Shown: positions 8,731 through 16,446 of the stretch, piece after piece
Layout: each line of letters starts with the position of its first letter
Numbering within the stretch: position 1 is the stretch's first letter
Assembly: GCA_017551705.1 (NCBI GenBank)
Contig: JAFZLA010000091.1
Span: 1 to 41,868 of the forward strand
Source of the DNA: Treponema sp.
GTDB lineage: Bacteria > Spirochaetota > Spirochaetia > Treponematales > Treponemataceae
Direction: 5' to 3'
DNA: 41,868 nucleotides
The notes under the pieces: model-generated
What the model was told of the DNA's origin: nothing
What the model saw: the letters and a program-made list of their open reading frames with translations, nothing else
Databases searched by the model: none
Program-made: the position numbers and the translations under genes

Positions 8731-9047
8731 CAGCTGAGCGCCCTGTCGATTTTTTCTATCATGCTTTTTGTAAGGCGGTCGGCCTCAAGGTCTTCTAAGG
8801 GGTCGTCGCCGGGTTGGCTTTGGGCGCCCTTGGCTTCTATCGCCTTTTGCTTTTCTTTGTAAAGCTCGTCTGCGATTAGGATTCCGGCAAGAACCGCGGC
8901 TTGCTTTTGGTCTTGAATGTGGTCGTTTTTTTGTATTTCGTTGCAGACATTGCTGTAATAGTCGCGGATTTTTTCAAGGTAGGGGAGGTCCTCTTGGGCC
9001 CTAAGAGTGAACGATGTTCCTAATACATTGATTTGGATGTCTGCCAT
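8730..9047 (-). CDS. zapA: Cell division protein ZapA
   Basis: A 105-residue protein with the ZapA layout: an N-terminal beta-rich head starting MADIQINVLGTSFTLRAQED and a C-terminal helix (AAVLAGILIADELYKEKQKAIEA) that forms the tetramer coiled coil. ZapA bundles FtsZ protofilaments at midcell. The tail after about residue 75 is acidic and proline-containing. The coiled-coil gene just upstream on the same strand could be its ZapB-like partner, giving a division pair downstream of ribosomal genes. Confidence 0.8.
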   Translation of the reverse strand: MADIQINVLGTSFTLRAQEDLPYLEKIRDYYSNVCNEIQKNDHIQDQKQAAVLAGILIADELYKEKQKAIEAKGAQSQPGDDPLEDLEADRLTKSMIEKIDRALS

Positions 9048-9058
9048 TAAATTTTGTT

Positions 9059-9634
9059 TTAGAAGATGTCGGGAACGCTTTCTTCTTGAGTTTCAAAGGA
9101 ATCGTCGAACAAGTCGGCGACCAGCTCTTGTTCCGCGCTTTTGTCTTCAGATGTTTGCGCGATGGCGCTTGCTTGTGTTACAGGCTCCGCTTGGGCGGGA
9201 GCCTCGTTTGCGGGGGCGGGAGCCGGTTCTGATTGAACGGGTTCCTGCGGGGCCGCGGGAGCCGCTTGGACTTGTGTTTGCGGAGCCGTTGTTTGCTGGG
9301 CAGCCTGTCCGGCTGAATTCGCAGAGTCACCAAGCGGGGCTTGGTGCTCTCTCGAGGTATTGCAGTCGGCTTCAACTTTGTTGAAGCCTCCGCTCGAGTC
9401 GAGCACCGCGTTCTCCACCGCGTCCAAGCGGTTGAGGGCGCCGAGGATTCCGTCTTCAATCTTTTTTTCGTCAGCGCTAAAGCGTGAAAGCAACTCCGAT
9501 TTTTCAGAAAGCGCTTTTGTGAGCTCTGAACGCTCGGCGCGCAGAGCATCGTTTTCTGCTTTTAGCTGTTCGATTTTTTGAACAGCGCTTTCAACTTTTT
9601 GCTGCAAAAGGCGGATTGTGTCAACGGAAATCAT
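9059..9634 (-). CDS. ZapB-like coiled-coil protein with Ala/Pro/Gln-rich tail
   Basis: A 191-residue protein. The start is the ATG at 9634, preceded by GAGGAAG; longer readings run back through rplT and lack a ribosome site. Residues 1-60 form a strong heptad coiled coil (SVDTIRLLQQKVESAVQKIE and onward) like ZapB. Residues about 60-95 are another helix. About 100-160 is a disordered stretch rich in Ala, Pro, Gln and Glu. The end is acidic and aromatic (ELVADLFDDSFE, PDIF), which could be a short binding peptide. ZapB itself is only about 80 residues. Position next to zapA suggests a Z-ring role, but that is inference. Confidence 0.65.
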   Translation of the reverse strand: MISVDTIRLLQQKVESAVQKIEQLKAENDALRAERSELTKALSEKSELLSRFSADEKKIEDGILGALNRLDAVENAVLDSSGGFNKVEADCNTSREHQAPLGDSANSAGQAAQQTTAPQTQVQAAPAAPQEPVQSEPAPAPANEAPAQAEPVTQASAIAQTSEDKSAEQELVADLFDDSFETQEESVPDIF

Positions 9635-9648
9635 CGGCTTCCTCTTTT

Positions 9649-10005
9649 TTAGGCCAAAGCCTTTTTGGCGGCTTCGACAACAGCCTTGAAAGCTTTGGGA
9701 TCTTCGATGGCCATGTTTGACAAGGCCTTGCGGTTGATCGTAATTCCAGCCTTTGTAAGACCGTCGATAAAGCGTGAGTATGACAAGCCTTCGTCGCGAA
9801 CGGCCGCGTTGATACGGGCAATCCACAATGAGCGGTACTCGTGCTTTTTGTCCTTGCGTCCTACATAAGCGTGGTCAAGGGCTTTTGTAACCGCGTCTTT
9901 GGCGGCCTTAAAGTTTGTTCCTCTGCGGCCTTTGAAGCCTTTTGCCAACTTAAGGATTTTCTTTCTTCGGTCGGCTCTTCTTGTTCCATCTACTGCTCTA
10001 GACAT
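9649..10005 (-). CDS. rplT: 50S ribosomal protein L20
   Basis: A 118-residue, very basic protein matching L20 along its whole length: [56 protein letters not shown] and [10 protein letters not shown]. It binds 23S rRNA early in large-subunit assembly. The start has AGGAG 8 bases upstream. It follows rpmI by 12 bases in the standard infC-rpmI-rplT order. In many bacteria L20 represses this operon; I did not find an obvious L20 pseudoknot site here. Confidence 0.97.
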   Translation of the reverse strand: MSRAVDGTRRADRRKKILKLAKGFKGRRGTNFKAAKDAVTKALDHAYVGRKDKKHEYRSLWIARINAAVRDEGLSYSRFIDGLTKAGITINRKALSNMAIEDPKAFKAVVEAAKKALA

Positions 10006-10017
10006 ACTTTGCTCCTA

Positions 10018-10218
10018 TTAACCGTAGGGAAGCATCTGCTTCCTGACTTTTGCTGCCTCTGATTCCGCAAGAATTCCTGTCTGGCGGAGCTGTCTCTTTC
10101 TCTTAGGTGAACGCTTGGTCAAAATATGGCGCAAGTTCATCTTCTTGTACTTTACCTTTCCTGTTCCGGTAAGCGAAAAGCGCTTTGAAGCGGATTTCTT
10201 TGTCTTCATTTTTGGCAT
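10018..10218 (-). CDS. rpmI: 50S ribosomal protein L35
   Basis: A 66-residue basic protein typical of L35: MPKMKTKKSASKRFSLTGTG and NLRHILTKRSPKRKRQLRQ. It sits in the large ribosomal subunit. The ATG at 10218 is preferred: GAGG at 10227-10230 lies 8 bases upstream, and MPKMKTKK is the usual N-terminus. A TTG at 10224 would add two residues. It lies between infC and rplT with short gaps, so all three are co-transcribed. Confidence 0.96.
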   Translation of the reverse strand: MPKMKTKKSASKRFSLTGTGKVKYKKMNLRHILTKRSPKRKRQLRQTGILAESEAAKVRKQMLPYG

Positions 10219-10231
10219 GGCCAATACCTCT

Positions 10232-10756
10232 TTAATTTTTGGCTTTTGATGCTATTGTCATCGACATGAACTTGCCTTCCATAGCGGCGGGCTTTTCGAT
10301 GACATACGCCGAAGTAAGCCTTTTTAGAACTTCTTCAAGAACTCCAAATCCCAAGTCAGTGTGGGCAAGCTCGCGTCCGCGGAAGCGGATCGTTACCTTA
10401 ACCTTGTTGCCTTCGTCAAGGAACTCTTGTACATGCTTAGCTTTCGTGTCAAGATCGCCCGGTCCAATTTTGGGCTGCATCCTGATCTCTTTTAGTTTTA
10501 ATACCTTTTGCTTTTTCTTGGAGTCACGGAGTTTTTTCTCCTGTTCAAAGCGGTATTTTCCGAAATCGAGTATTTTGCAAACAGGCGGATTCGCTGTTGG
10601 CGCCACTTCAACAAGGTCGAGATCCCGATCTTTAGCCATTTTGAGCGCTTCCATCGTGGGAACGATTCCCATCTGGTTGCCCTCATCATCGATAAGTCGC
10701 ACTTCTCTTACGCGAATTCGTTCATTAATTCGCGGTCCCTTATTAATGTCTGCCAA
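10232..10756 (-). CDS. infC: Translation initiation factor IF-3 (TTG start)
   Basis: A 174-residue IF-3 with both domains: N-terminal [20 protein letters not shown], then [20 protein letters not shown], a lysine-rich linker helix, and the C-terminal [19 protein letters not shown]-3 binds the 30S subunit and checks the start codon. There is no ATG: AGGAGG (10761-10766) precedes TTG at 10756 by only 4 bases, and an in-frame ATT at 10747 follows 9 bases later. An in-frame GTG upstream at 10783 would place the ribosome site inside the gene. A rare start codon on infC is a known self-regulation device (AUU in Escherichia coli), so this choice is probably functional. Confidence 0.93.
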   Translation of the reverse strand: MADINKGPRINERIRVREVRLIDDEGNQMGIVPTMEALKMAKDRDLDLVEVAPTANPPVCKILDFGKYRFEQEKKLRDSKKKQKVLKLKEIRMQPKIGPGDLDTKAKHVQEFLDEGNKVKVTIRFRGRELAHTDLGFGVLEEVLKRLTSAYVIEKPAAMEGKFMSMTIASKAKN

Positions 10757-10807
10757 CTGGCCTCCTCGTGTTACAAAAAACACACATGTAAATTAAGCGT
10801 AAAGTAG

Positions 10808-10837
10808 ATTATACCGCAAATTTTGTCATCGTGTCTA
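10808..10837 (-). promoter_or_regulatory. Promoter of the infC operon
   Basis: Read on the minus strand: TAGACA (10837-10832), an 18-base spacer and TATAAT (10813-10808). The predicted transcript begins near 10801, leaving a leader of about 45 bases that contains the strong AGGAGG of infC. Confidence 0.55.
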
Positions 10838-10921
10838 GTAGCGGCAATGGAATTTTATTGCAAGCCAATAAGTGATAGAGCGCCGCATAAGTCGCAACGC
10901 TGCGCTTGCGGACTGTCAGTA

Positions 10922-10950
10922 TTGAAAGAATTTTGCGATTGGTGTAGTAT
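10922..10950 (+). promoter_or_regulatory. Promoter of the 10957 membrane-protein gene
   Basis: TTGAAA at 10922-10927, a 17-base spacer and TAGTAT at 10945-10950. The ATG comes 6 bases later and no ribosome site is present, so a leaderless mRNA is predicted. Confidence 0.55.
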
Positions 10951-10956
10951 ATAAGT

Positions 10957-11604
10957 ATGATTTTGTTTTTGCTGATGCTTTTTCCCCTTAGCTTTGCCGT
11001 ATGGATTTGCTCAAAAAAGGAGCCAAAGGCGCCTTATTTTTTTAACGCTTTTTTGGGCCTTTTTTTGGCGGCCGTTTTTTGCGCCTACAAGTATTTCTTT
11101 TCTCCATATTATTTTTTGACGCCCGACTCGTTTTTCCGCAATTTTATCCACATTTTCTTGGAAGAGATTCTCCTTCCTTTGGCCGTTTTGACAGCCGCTT
11201 TTTTGTTCATTTACAAAAAGGACAAAATCGCAAGCCGAATCCAAAGCATTTTTCCGTTTTACATGGGCTTTTACGCCGTTTACACGCCTTTTAGGGTTTT
11301 GAGCGGGGAGCCGCCGTATCCGGCCTTCGCGCTTTTTGTAAAGCCCGCCATGTTCTTGTTCATGGTTTTGGTTTTAAATTCAAGGCAAAAAGTTTTGTTC
11401 GTTCCGGCCAAGCGGGCCTTGCTTAGCGCAAAAGAGGCGGCAATTTATTGGGCTTCTTTTGTCGTCGACCTTCTTATGCCCGCCGCCGTCGAAGCCTTGT
11501 GGATTTTGGGAATGAAGCCGCCCCTTACGATTTTGTTCCTCTTGATTTACGCCGCTGGCGCCTATTTTTGCCTGCTGCGGGCAGCGTCCGACAGGACGCG
11601 GTGA
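10957..11604 (+). CDS. Hypothetical membrane protein
   Basis: A 215-residue hydrophobic protein that I do not recognise. It has about six predicted membrane helices, for example ILFLLMLFPLSFAVWI at the start, FNAFLGLFLAAVFCAY, LLPLAVLTAAFLFIY and LTILFLLIYAAGAYFCLL near the end, with short Lys/Arg-rich loops suggesting an inner-membrane protein. The first helix begins at residue 2 and could serve as an uncleaved signal anchor. It stands alone between the divergent infC operon and the flagellar genes. No catalytic or transporter motif is visible. Confidence 0.65.
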   Translation: MILFLLMLFPLSFAVWICSKKEPKAPYFFNAFLGLFLAAVFCAYKYFFSPYYFLTPDSFFRNFIHIFLEEILLPLAVLTAAFLFIYKKDKIASRIQSIFPFYMGFYAVYTPFRVLSGEPPYPAFALFVKPAMFLFMVLVLNSRQKVLFVPAKRALLSAKEAAIYWASFVVDLLMPAAVEALWILGMKPPLTILFLLIYAAGAYFCLLRAASDRTR

Positions 11605-11711
11605 GGCCGCTCGCAATTGCCGTTATGGTCTTGCGTTCATAAATACGAGCGGATTTTGCCTGGCGAACGAGGCCGCCCAAAAAGATTAAAAAATCATAAA
11701 GGGCCGCCTGT

Positions 11712-11755
11712 CAGGGCAATTTCAACTAAAAATGCCCTGTTTTAGGGCCATTTTT
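11712..11755 (+). terminator. Possible terminator upstream of flgB
   Basis: CAGGGCA (11712-11718) pairs with TGCCCTG (11733-11739) around a 14-base loop; T-rich sequence follows and ends in TTTTT at 11751-11755. It would end the membrane-protein transcript before the flagellar promoter. The rest of the 11605-11803 gap shows nothing else convincing. Confidence 0.4.
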
Positions 11756-11769
11756 CCCCTTCATACCTC

Positions 11770-11796
11770 TAAACTCTGCCGCTAGAATTCCGACAA
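11770..11796 (+). promoter_or_regulatory. Sigma28-like promoter of flgB
   Basis: TAAA (11770-11773), a 15-base spacer and TCCGACAA (11789-11796) match the flagellar sigma28 pattern TAAA-N15-GCCGATAA with two mismatches in the second box. The flgB ATG is 7 bases downstream with no ribosome site, again predicting a leaderless start. I see no sigma70 promoter in the same place. Confidence 0.6.
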
Positions 11797-11803
11797 TAGT
11801 AGT

Positions 11804-12226
11804 ATGAATTCATTCAATCGATCAATTGACTTGCTGCACAAGGGCTTGGACGTAAACGCCCTGCGCTATCAGGTTACGGCCAACAACATCGCCAACGCCG
11901 AAGTTCCAAACTTCAAGCGTTCCTCTGTAAATTTCGAAAGCGAGCTCAAGCGCGCCTTTGAGTCGGAGGAAAACGCCCGCAATTCGTTTGACCTTAAGCG
12001 GACAGATCCCCGCCATTTTTCAATCCATAACGTAATGGACTGGCAGGAAGTAAAGCCGCGCCGCGTGGTCGATTGGAATTCAACCGAGAACGCCAACGGA
12101 AGCAGCGTTGACGTAGAGACCGAAGCGATGAACGTCATCAAAATCCAGATGCAGTATCGCTTGCTTAGCCAATTGGAAAACTTTGAGTTTAGCCAAGTAA
12201 AGACAGCGATGCAACCAAACAGGTAG
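11804..12226 (+). CDS. flgB: Flagellar basal-body rod protein FlgB
   Basis: A 140-residue proximal rod protein. The N-terminal rod signature is present (LDVNALRYQVTANNIANAEVPNFKRSSVNFE), as is the C-terminal helix (VDVETEAMNVIKIQMQYRLLSQL) that packs in the rod. It builds the periplasmic-flagellum drive rod with FlgC and FliE, encoded next. The start lies directly after a sigma28-like promoter. Confidence 0.94.
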   Translation: MNSFNRSIDLLHKGLDVNALRYQVTANNIANAEVPNFKRSSVNFESELKRAFESEENARNSFDLKRTDPRHFSIHNVMDWQEVKPRRVVDWNSTENANGSSVDVETEAMNVIKIQMQYRLLSQLENFEFSQVKTAMQPNR

Positions 12227-12268
12227 GAACGGTCAAGGCACGCTTCGCTTGAAGCCTTGACACGTTCC
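12226..12268 (+). repeat. Large hairpin directly after flgB (attenuator-like)
   Basis: GGAACG plus GTCAAGGC (12226-12239) pairs with GCCTTGAC plus CGTTCC (12254-12268) with one bulged A. The arm starts on the last base of the flgB stop codon and the hairpin is followed by TTTT. It resembles a weak intrinsic terminator inside the operon and could lower flgC-fliE transcription relative to flgB. Confidence 0.6.
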
Positions 12269-12270
12269 TT

Positions 12271-12301
12271 TTGCGGCGCGAAAAAAATTATCGCGCCGCA
12301 A
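12271..12301 (+). repeat. Second hairpin before flgC
   Basis: TTGCGGCGCG (12271-12280) pairs perfectly with CGCGCCGCAA (12292-12301) around an 11-base AT-rich loop. It ends about 14 bases before the flgC ribosome site (AGGGGG at 12315-12320). It may protect the flgC mRNA 5' end or act with the preceding hairpin. Confidence 0.6.
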
Positions 12302-12325
12302 TAGCTAGAAAAATAGGGGGATAAA

Positions 12326-12784
12326 ATGGGATTATTTTCTGCGATTAACATAGCTTCAACTGGATTGAGCGCCGAGCGGCTTAGAACGGACGTCATTTCG
12401 AACAACATCGCCAACGCTTCGACAACCCGCACGCAGGACGGAGGCCCCTTTAAGCGCAGCCGCGTGGTTTTCCAACCGGTGGCCGACGCCAACCCTACGT
12501 TCCGCACTCCATACCTTCCTTCAAACTTGGACAACGGTCCCGGAAAGGGCGTCAAAGTCCGCGAGATAGTCGTTGACACAAGCGAAGGAAAATTGGTCTA
12601 CGACCCCGACCATCCGGACGCGATAAAGACCGGACCCCGCGCCGGCTACGTCGAGTACCCCAACGTCAACATCGTGAACGAAATGGTGGACTTGATTTCG
12701 GCCAGCCGCGCCTACGAGGCCAACACGACCGTAATCGAAGGCTCCAAGGATATGTTCAATTCCGCTCTTGAAATTGGACGCTAA
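12326..12784 (+). CDS. flgC: Flagellar basal-body rod protein FlgC
   Basis: A 152-residue rod protein with the FlgC signature: MGLFSAINIASTGLSAERLR at the N-terminus, ISNNIANASTTRTQDGGPF, YVEYPNVNIVNEMVDLISAS and the ending RAYEANTTVIEGSKDMFNSA. It assembles with FlgB in the proximal rod. The ribosome site is AGGGGG. It is separated from flgB by 99 bases holding two hairpins, an unusual gap for this pair. Confidence 0.95.
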   Translation: MGLFSAINIASTGLSAERLRTDVISNNIANASTTRTQDGGPFKRSRVVFQPVADANPTFRTPYLPSNLDNGPGKGVKVREIVVDTSEGKLVYDPDHPDAIKTGPRAGYVEYPNVNIVNEMVDLISASRAYEANTTVIEGSKDMFNSALEIGR

Positions 12785-12813
12785 TCGCGCTAGAATGACA
12801 GGAGGGTGGAAAA

Positions 12814-13161
12814 ATGAAAATTAACGAAATGCCTGTCTTGCAAATGCAAGGCTTCGAAAACATCAAGAACACAAATCCGCTTCCGTCATCTCCTCATGTC
12901 AACATACTTTCCGGGGCGGAAGAAAATCAGCGCATAAAAGAAAAGTCTTTTGGCGAATATTTGTCAGAAGCTTTTGGCGCGATGAACAAGCAGCAGAACG
13001 ATGTGGCCGCCCTTGAGCGCCAAATCTTGACCGATCCCGACAGCGTTGACATCCACGATGTGACCACTGCGATGGCCAAGGCTCAAATGTCAATGACATT
13101 GGCCAAGACCGTCGTTGACCGCGTCATCACCGGCTGGAACGAAATCACGACAACGCGCTAA
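12814..13161 (+). CDS. fliE: Flagellar hook-basal body protein FliE
   Basis: A 115-residue protein with the conserved FliE C-terminal half (SFGEYLSEAFGAMNKQQNDV, DIHDVTTAMAKAQMSMTLA, VDRVITGWNEI). FliE links the MS ring to the rod. A strong GGAGGG precedes the ATG. Its stop overlaps the start of the acyltransferase gene by one base, where a fliF gene would be expected in other treponemes. Confidence 0.94.
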   Translation: MKINEMPVLQMQGFENIKNTNPLPSSPHVNILSGAEENQRIKEKSFGEYLSEAFGAMNKQQNDVAALERQILTDPDSVDIHDVTTAMAKAQMSMTLAKTVVDRVITGWNEITTTR

Positions 13162-13973
13162 TGTCCGAGCAAGTCAATAGGGAAGGAGTTTTCGTTCCCC
13201 AGACCGACTCGGTTTGGCCGCAGGAGCCGGACCAACCGCTTTTGCAGCCAAAGCATTTGCGCCAAGTGGTCGTGGACGAAAACTACCCATTCATCGACAA
13301 ATCATTTAAATTTTTTCTTTGGCGAAATTTAATTTATGCGGGCATTTGGACTCTTGTTTTCTTTTTGCAGCATGTCCGCTACGGAATTAAATTTGTCGGG
13401 CTAAAGAATTTGCGCAAGAACAAGGCGCTCTTTAAGAACGGAGCGGTCACTGTTTGCAACCACGTTTACCGCTGGGATTTTTTGGCCGTCGTCCAAGCCA
13501 CAAAAAGGCGCCTTTGGTTTCCCGCCCGCGCCGAAAACCTTATGGGAAGCGACGCCGCTTTAATCCGGGCGGTGGGCGGCATTCCAATCGCGCAAAATTT
13601 TAGCGGAATGAAAAAATTCTACGAGGCTTTTGACTTTCTCCACCAAAAGAAAAAGTGGATTCATGTTTTTCCCGAAAGCTGCCGCTGGACTTGGTACCAG
13701 CCGATACGCCCCTTTAAGCGCGGCGCCTTTGAGTTTGCCCACCGCTACGACATTCCGGTAATTCCAATGGCCATAAGCTATAGAAAGCCCGGGCCTGTCC
13801 GCCGCTTTTTTGGAGTCAAGCATCCTCTTATAACTTTGACTGTAGGAGAGCCGATTATGGCCGACAAAAGCCTCTCCTTAAAGCAAGACTCAGCGCGGCT
13901 TTTAAAAGAGTGCCATGAACGGATTTGCTCGATGGCGGGAATTGTCCAAAACATTTGGCCGGCCGGCAATTAA
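13161..13973 (+). CDS. PlsC-like 1-acylglycerol-3-phosphate acyltransferase family protein
   Basis: A 270-residue lysophospholipid acyltransferase-family protein. The acyltransferase HX4D motif is NHVYRWD (His101, Asp106), followed by a substrate-binding FPES (residues 170-173, usually FPEG) and a VIPMAISY strand. One hydrophobic segment near residues 56-70 should anchor it in the inner membrane. The family moves an acyl group onto lysophosphatidic acid or a related lipid. It is translationally coupled to fliE (ATG overlaps the stop), so it is probably transcribed with the rod genes, an unexpected pairing. The exact acceptor lipid is not clear. Confidence 0.8.
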   Translation: MSEQVNREGVFVPQTDSVWPQEPDQPLLQPKHLRQVVVDENYPFIDKSFKFFLWRNLIYAGIWTLVFFLQHVRYGIKFVGLKNLRKNKALFKNGAVTVCNHVYRWDFLAVVQATKRRLWFPARAENLMGSDAALIRAVGGIPIAQNFSGMKKFYEAFDFLHQKKKWIHVFPESCRWTWYQPIRPFKRGAFEFAHRYDIPVIPMAISYRKPGPVRRFFGVKHPLITLTVGEPIMADKSLSLKQDSARLLKECHERICSMAGIVQNIWPAGN

Positions 13974-14002
13974 GCGGCGGCGCTTCTTTGGCTTGCGTCA
14001 GG

Positions 14003-14698
14003 TTATTTTTTGCCCAAAATCTCCGCGGCGAAGTCTTCCCACGACATTATTGGATGGTTAAAGCTCAACACTTCTTTGGGCCGCCTTGTCCGGATTTGAA
14101 CAAATTGCATTTCGGTCAGGCGCGCGCCAAAGCCGTCTGTGTCGTCGCGGTCGCCCACAACAAGGCAGTCTTTGGGCCGCGTTCCAAGGTTGGCCGCGAT
14201 TTGCAAAAAGCCTCTGGGCGCGGGCTTTAGGCAGCCCATCGTCTCTGACGAATAAAATCCTTGGCACAAGTCCAAGGCCTCTTGGCTTATTCCGCAAGAC
14301 AAAGCCCGCTCTTTGATGTCGTTGTAGTCGGAGTAGAGCGCGATTTTTATTCCTTGGTCGGAAAGTTTTTTAAAGACTTCGTAAACTTTGGGGTGGGCCC
14401 TAAACTGCTTTTTTGAAAGCGTTCTGGCCATGCGCCTAAGGTAGCGTTTTTCGTACCAGTAGGCGAATTTCTCCGGCTTGCAAAAAGCTTGCGGAGCGGC
14501 GCGCTTGTAATACTCGTCCTTAAAGTTTTGGGGCGTGTCAAAGTCGCGGCCCTTAAGCGCGCGCCTTGTGTTCCGTTCCGCCTTCATGTAAAAAAAGCGG
14601 AAGGGATTTCCCAGCAGCATTGCCTTTGCGATTCCTGTGTTGTCGTAAAGGGTTCCGTCAAAGTCAAATATGACGGCCTTAAAGTCTTTTATGCTCAT
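14003..14698 (-). CDS. HAD-superfamily phosphatase
   Basis: A 231-residue haloacid dehalogenase-like hydrolase with all four motifs: I, VIFDFDGTLYDN (nucleophile Asp); II, IALYSDYND; III, a Lys in LKPAPRGF; IV, VVGDRDDTDGFGA. A helical cap lies between motifs I and II (about residues 20-100). The family mostly removes phosphate from small molecules. Its ATG overlaps the stop of the GH3-type gene (TAATG), so the two are coupled and may act on the same metabolite. The substrate is unknown. Confidence 0.82.
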   Translation of the reverse strand: MSIKDFKAVIFDFDGTLYDNTGIAKAMLLGNPFRFFYMKAERNTRRALKGRDFDTPQNFKDEYYKRAAPQAFCKPEKFAYWYEKRYLRRMARTLSKKQFRAHPKVYEVFKKLSDQGIKIALYSDYNDIKERALSCGISQEALDLCQGFYSSETMGCLKPAPRGFLQIAANLGTRPKDCLVVGDRDDTDGFGARLTEMQFVQIRTRRPKEVLSFNHPIMSWEDFAAEILGKK

Positions 14699-16392
14699 TA
14701 GCGGCGGACCAACTCTTTAAAGTATTCGTGGCGCTTGTCGTCCTGCATCAAGAGGTTCATCTTGAACTGGCCGTCGCGCGCGCCCTTTGCTATCATAGCC
14801 GCCTTGTATTTTTCAAAAGAATTTTCTACAAGCAAGTGGCCGATGGGTTCCTTTACGCGGAAAGAATCTCTCTTTGTCGTGTACTCGACGTTTTCTTCCT
14901 TGAGCTTTTGGTCGACGGCTTTTGCAAATTCGTCGCAAAAATCCTGGCCAAGGCTTTGGTCCTGGAACTCAAAGTAAAAGTGGTAGACGCTTTCTTGCAA
15001 GTCGGCGAAGCCTACAAAGAAGCTGAGCTTTTTGCCCTTTTCTTTTTCTGTCTCAGTCACCGCGTCGATGAATTGCTTTTCGTGAATTTTTTCGCCGGTC
15101 ATCGAAACGATTCCGTTTACCTTTTGCACAAACTGAATTGTTGGGATTGTGTTGTAATAGCCCGAGCATTCAACCAAGTCGTTCATGTTGTAGCGGTAGA
15201 GGCCGCCGTAGGTTGTGATGTAAACAATGTAGCGCTTGCCTTTTTGCAACTGGCTCAATTGTATGAACTTTGGATTGGGGCTTTCCATTTCTTCTTCGGC
15301 CACAAACTCAAAGTAGTGGTTGTGGGGGAACAAGACGGTGTCGTCGCCGCCGTTCATGACAAGACCCGCGCGGCATTCGCTTGCAAAGTAACCGAACTCT
15401 TGGTGCAGGGTGTTCTCGGGGAAAAAGTCCTTGAACTTGTCCATGTAAACGCGGGTGTTTCCGCACTTCCAAGTTGTCAAAAGCTGCAAGTTGGGCCAAT
15501 AGTGCTTGGGAAGAAGTCGGCCGTACTTTGCCTTAAGCTCGCGGAGCTCGGCGGCGCGCTTGGGGTTGGGCTTGTAGCCGGCTTCCAAGGCCGCGCGGTT
15601 CTCCGGCTCGATGTTCATTTTTTTGCTGAGCGTTCCATGCTCGATGTCGTCGATGTAGTCGTCCAAGTAGGCGTCGACGTTCTTTTGCAATTCGATTACG
15701 GTGGAAGGGTTGGCTGTGACCAAAAGCGACACGTTCTGCTCGATGCCGCTTCTCATCAAGGCGTAGTAACGGGCGGTGTAGTCCTTTATGGCAAAGACTT
15801 CGCTTGGCGCTGAATAAAGCTTTTTGATGAACTCGGGGCAGTCGCGCTGGGTCACGCCCGACACGGCGCCGCAAACGGTTCCGTCGGGAGCGTAGCCTTC
15901 GATTGACTTTCCTACGATCGAGACGCACTTTCCCCAAAAAGTCTTGGGCCTGTGCATTATGAACGAGTAAAGCCAAAGCTTTGACATTTTGCTAAAAATG
16001 TTTTGGTAGTATTCGTGCGTGATTGGAATCCACTTGGGCTCTTTTGTCGTTCCGCTTGTTGTGGCGTACATCATCGGCTTTCCGGGGAACAAGACGTTCT
16101 CCTCGCCGTTTTTGTGGCGCTCGATGTAGGGGCGCAGGTCTTCGTAGTCTTGCAGGGGAACGTTCTTTTGCCAAAGGCTGAACAGCTCTTCCGCGCTTTT
16201 TGCGGCCAATATTTCTTCAAAATGATGGGCTTTTCCCCATTCGGAATCCTTGGCGTACTCCAAAATTCCGCGCAAGGTCATTTCTTCGGACTTGGCGCAG
16301 TTTTTGGCTGCCTTGTCCAAGGCTTTTTTATTCTTTTTTCCAACCCAGCTCAACGCGAATGTGATAAGGCTGGCGTTCTTTTCTTTTTTCAT
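14698..16392 (-). CDS. GH3 auxin-responsive-promoter family protein (acyl-adenylating)
   Basis: A 564-residue cytoplasmic protein of the plant GH3/JAR1 family (unrelated to glycoside hydrolase family 3). ATP-binding motifs of the adenylate-forming superfamily are visible: TTSGTTKEPKWIPIT (about residue 110), ITTYGGLYRYNMNDLVECSG and VSMTGEKIHEKQF. Plant members join amino acids to acyl substrates through acyl-AMP; bacterial members are little studied. The start is ATG 16392 with AAGGAG 8 bases upstream; an upstream in-frame ATG lies inside the -10 box and cannot be used. The next gene is a HAD phosphatase. Divergent is a glycosyltransferase, so a role in a lipid or envelope conjugate is possible. 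Confidence 0.82.
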   Translation of the reverse strand: MKKEKNASLITFALSWVGKKNKKALDKAAKNCAKSEEMTLRGILEYAKDSEWGKAHHFEEILAAKSAEELFSLWQKNVPLQDYEDLRPYIERHKNGEENVLFPGKPMMYATTSGTTKEPKWIPITHEYYQNIFSKMSKLWLYSFIMHRPKTFWGKCVSIVGKSIEGYAPDGTVCGAVSGVTQRDCPEFIKKLYSAPSEVFAIKDYTARYYALMRSGIEQNVSLLVTANPSTVIELQKNVDAYLDDYIDDIEHGTLSKKMNIEPENRAALEAGYKPNPKRAAELRELKAKYGRLLPKHYWPNLQLLTTWKCGNTRVYMDKFKDFFPENTLHQEFGYFASECRAGLVMNGGDDTVLFPHNHYFEFVAEEEMESPNPKFIQLSQLQKGKRYIVYITTYGGLYRYNMNDLVECSGYYNTIPTIQFVQKVNGIVSMTGEKIHEKQFIDAVTETEKEKGKKLSFFVGFADLQESVYHFYFEFQDQSLGQDFCDEFAKAVDQKLKEENVEYTTKRDSFRVKEPIGHLLVENSFEKYKAAMIAKGARDGQFKMNLLMQDDKRHEYFKELVRR

Positions 16393-16417
16393 TGTGAAGG
16401 CTCCTTGAAGAAGTTTC

Positions 16418-16446
16418 ATTATAAGGCTAAAAAATAAACTTGTCAA
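16418..16446 (-). promoter_or_regulatory. Promoter of the GH3-type gene, sharing its -35 region with the divergent promoter
   Basis: On the minus strand: TTGACA (16446-16441), a 17-base spacer and TATAAT (16423-16418). Its -35 box overlaps five of the six bases of the plus-strand -35 box (TTGTCA, 16440-16445). The transcript has a leader of about 20 bases with AAGGAG. Confidence 0.8.

Noticed and set aside
14728..15813. Long open frame (361 codons) opposite the GH3-type gene
   Set aside because: It is antisense to a well-supported gene, has no ribosome site or recognisable domain, and its composition is what the codon bias of the real gene would produce.
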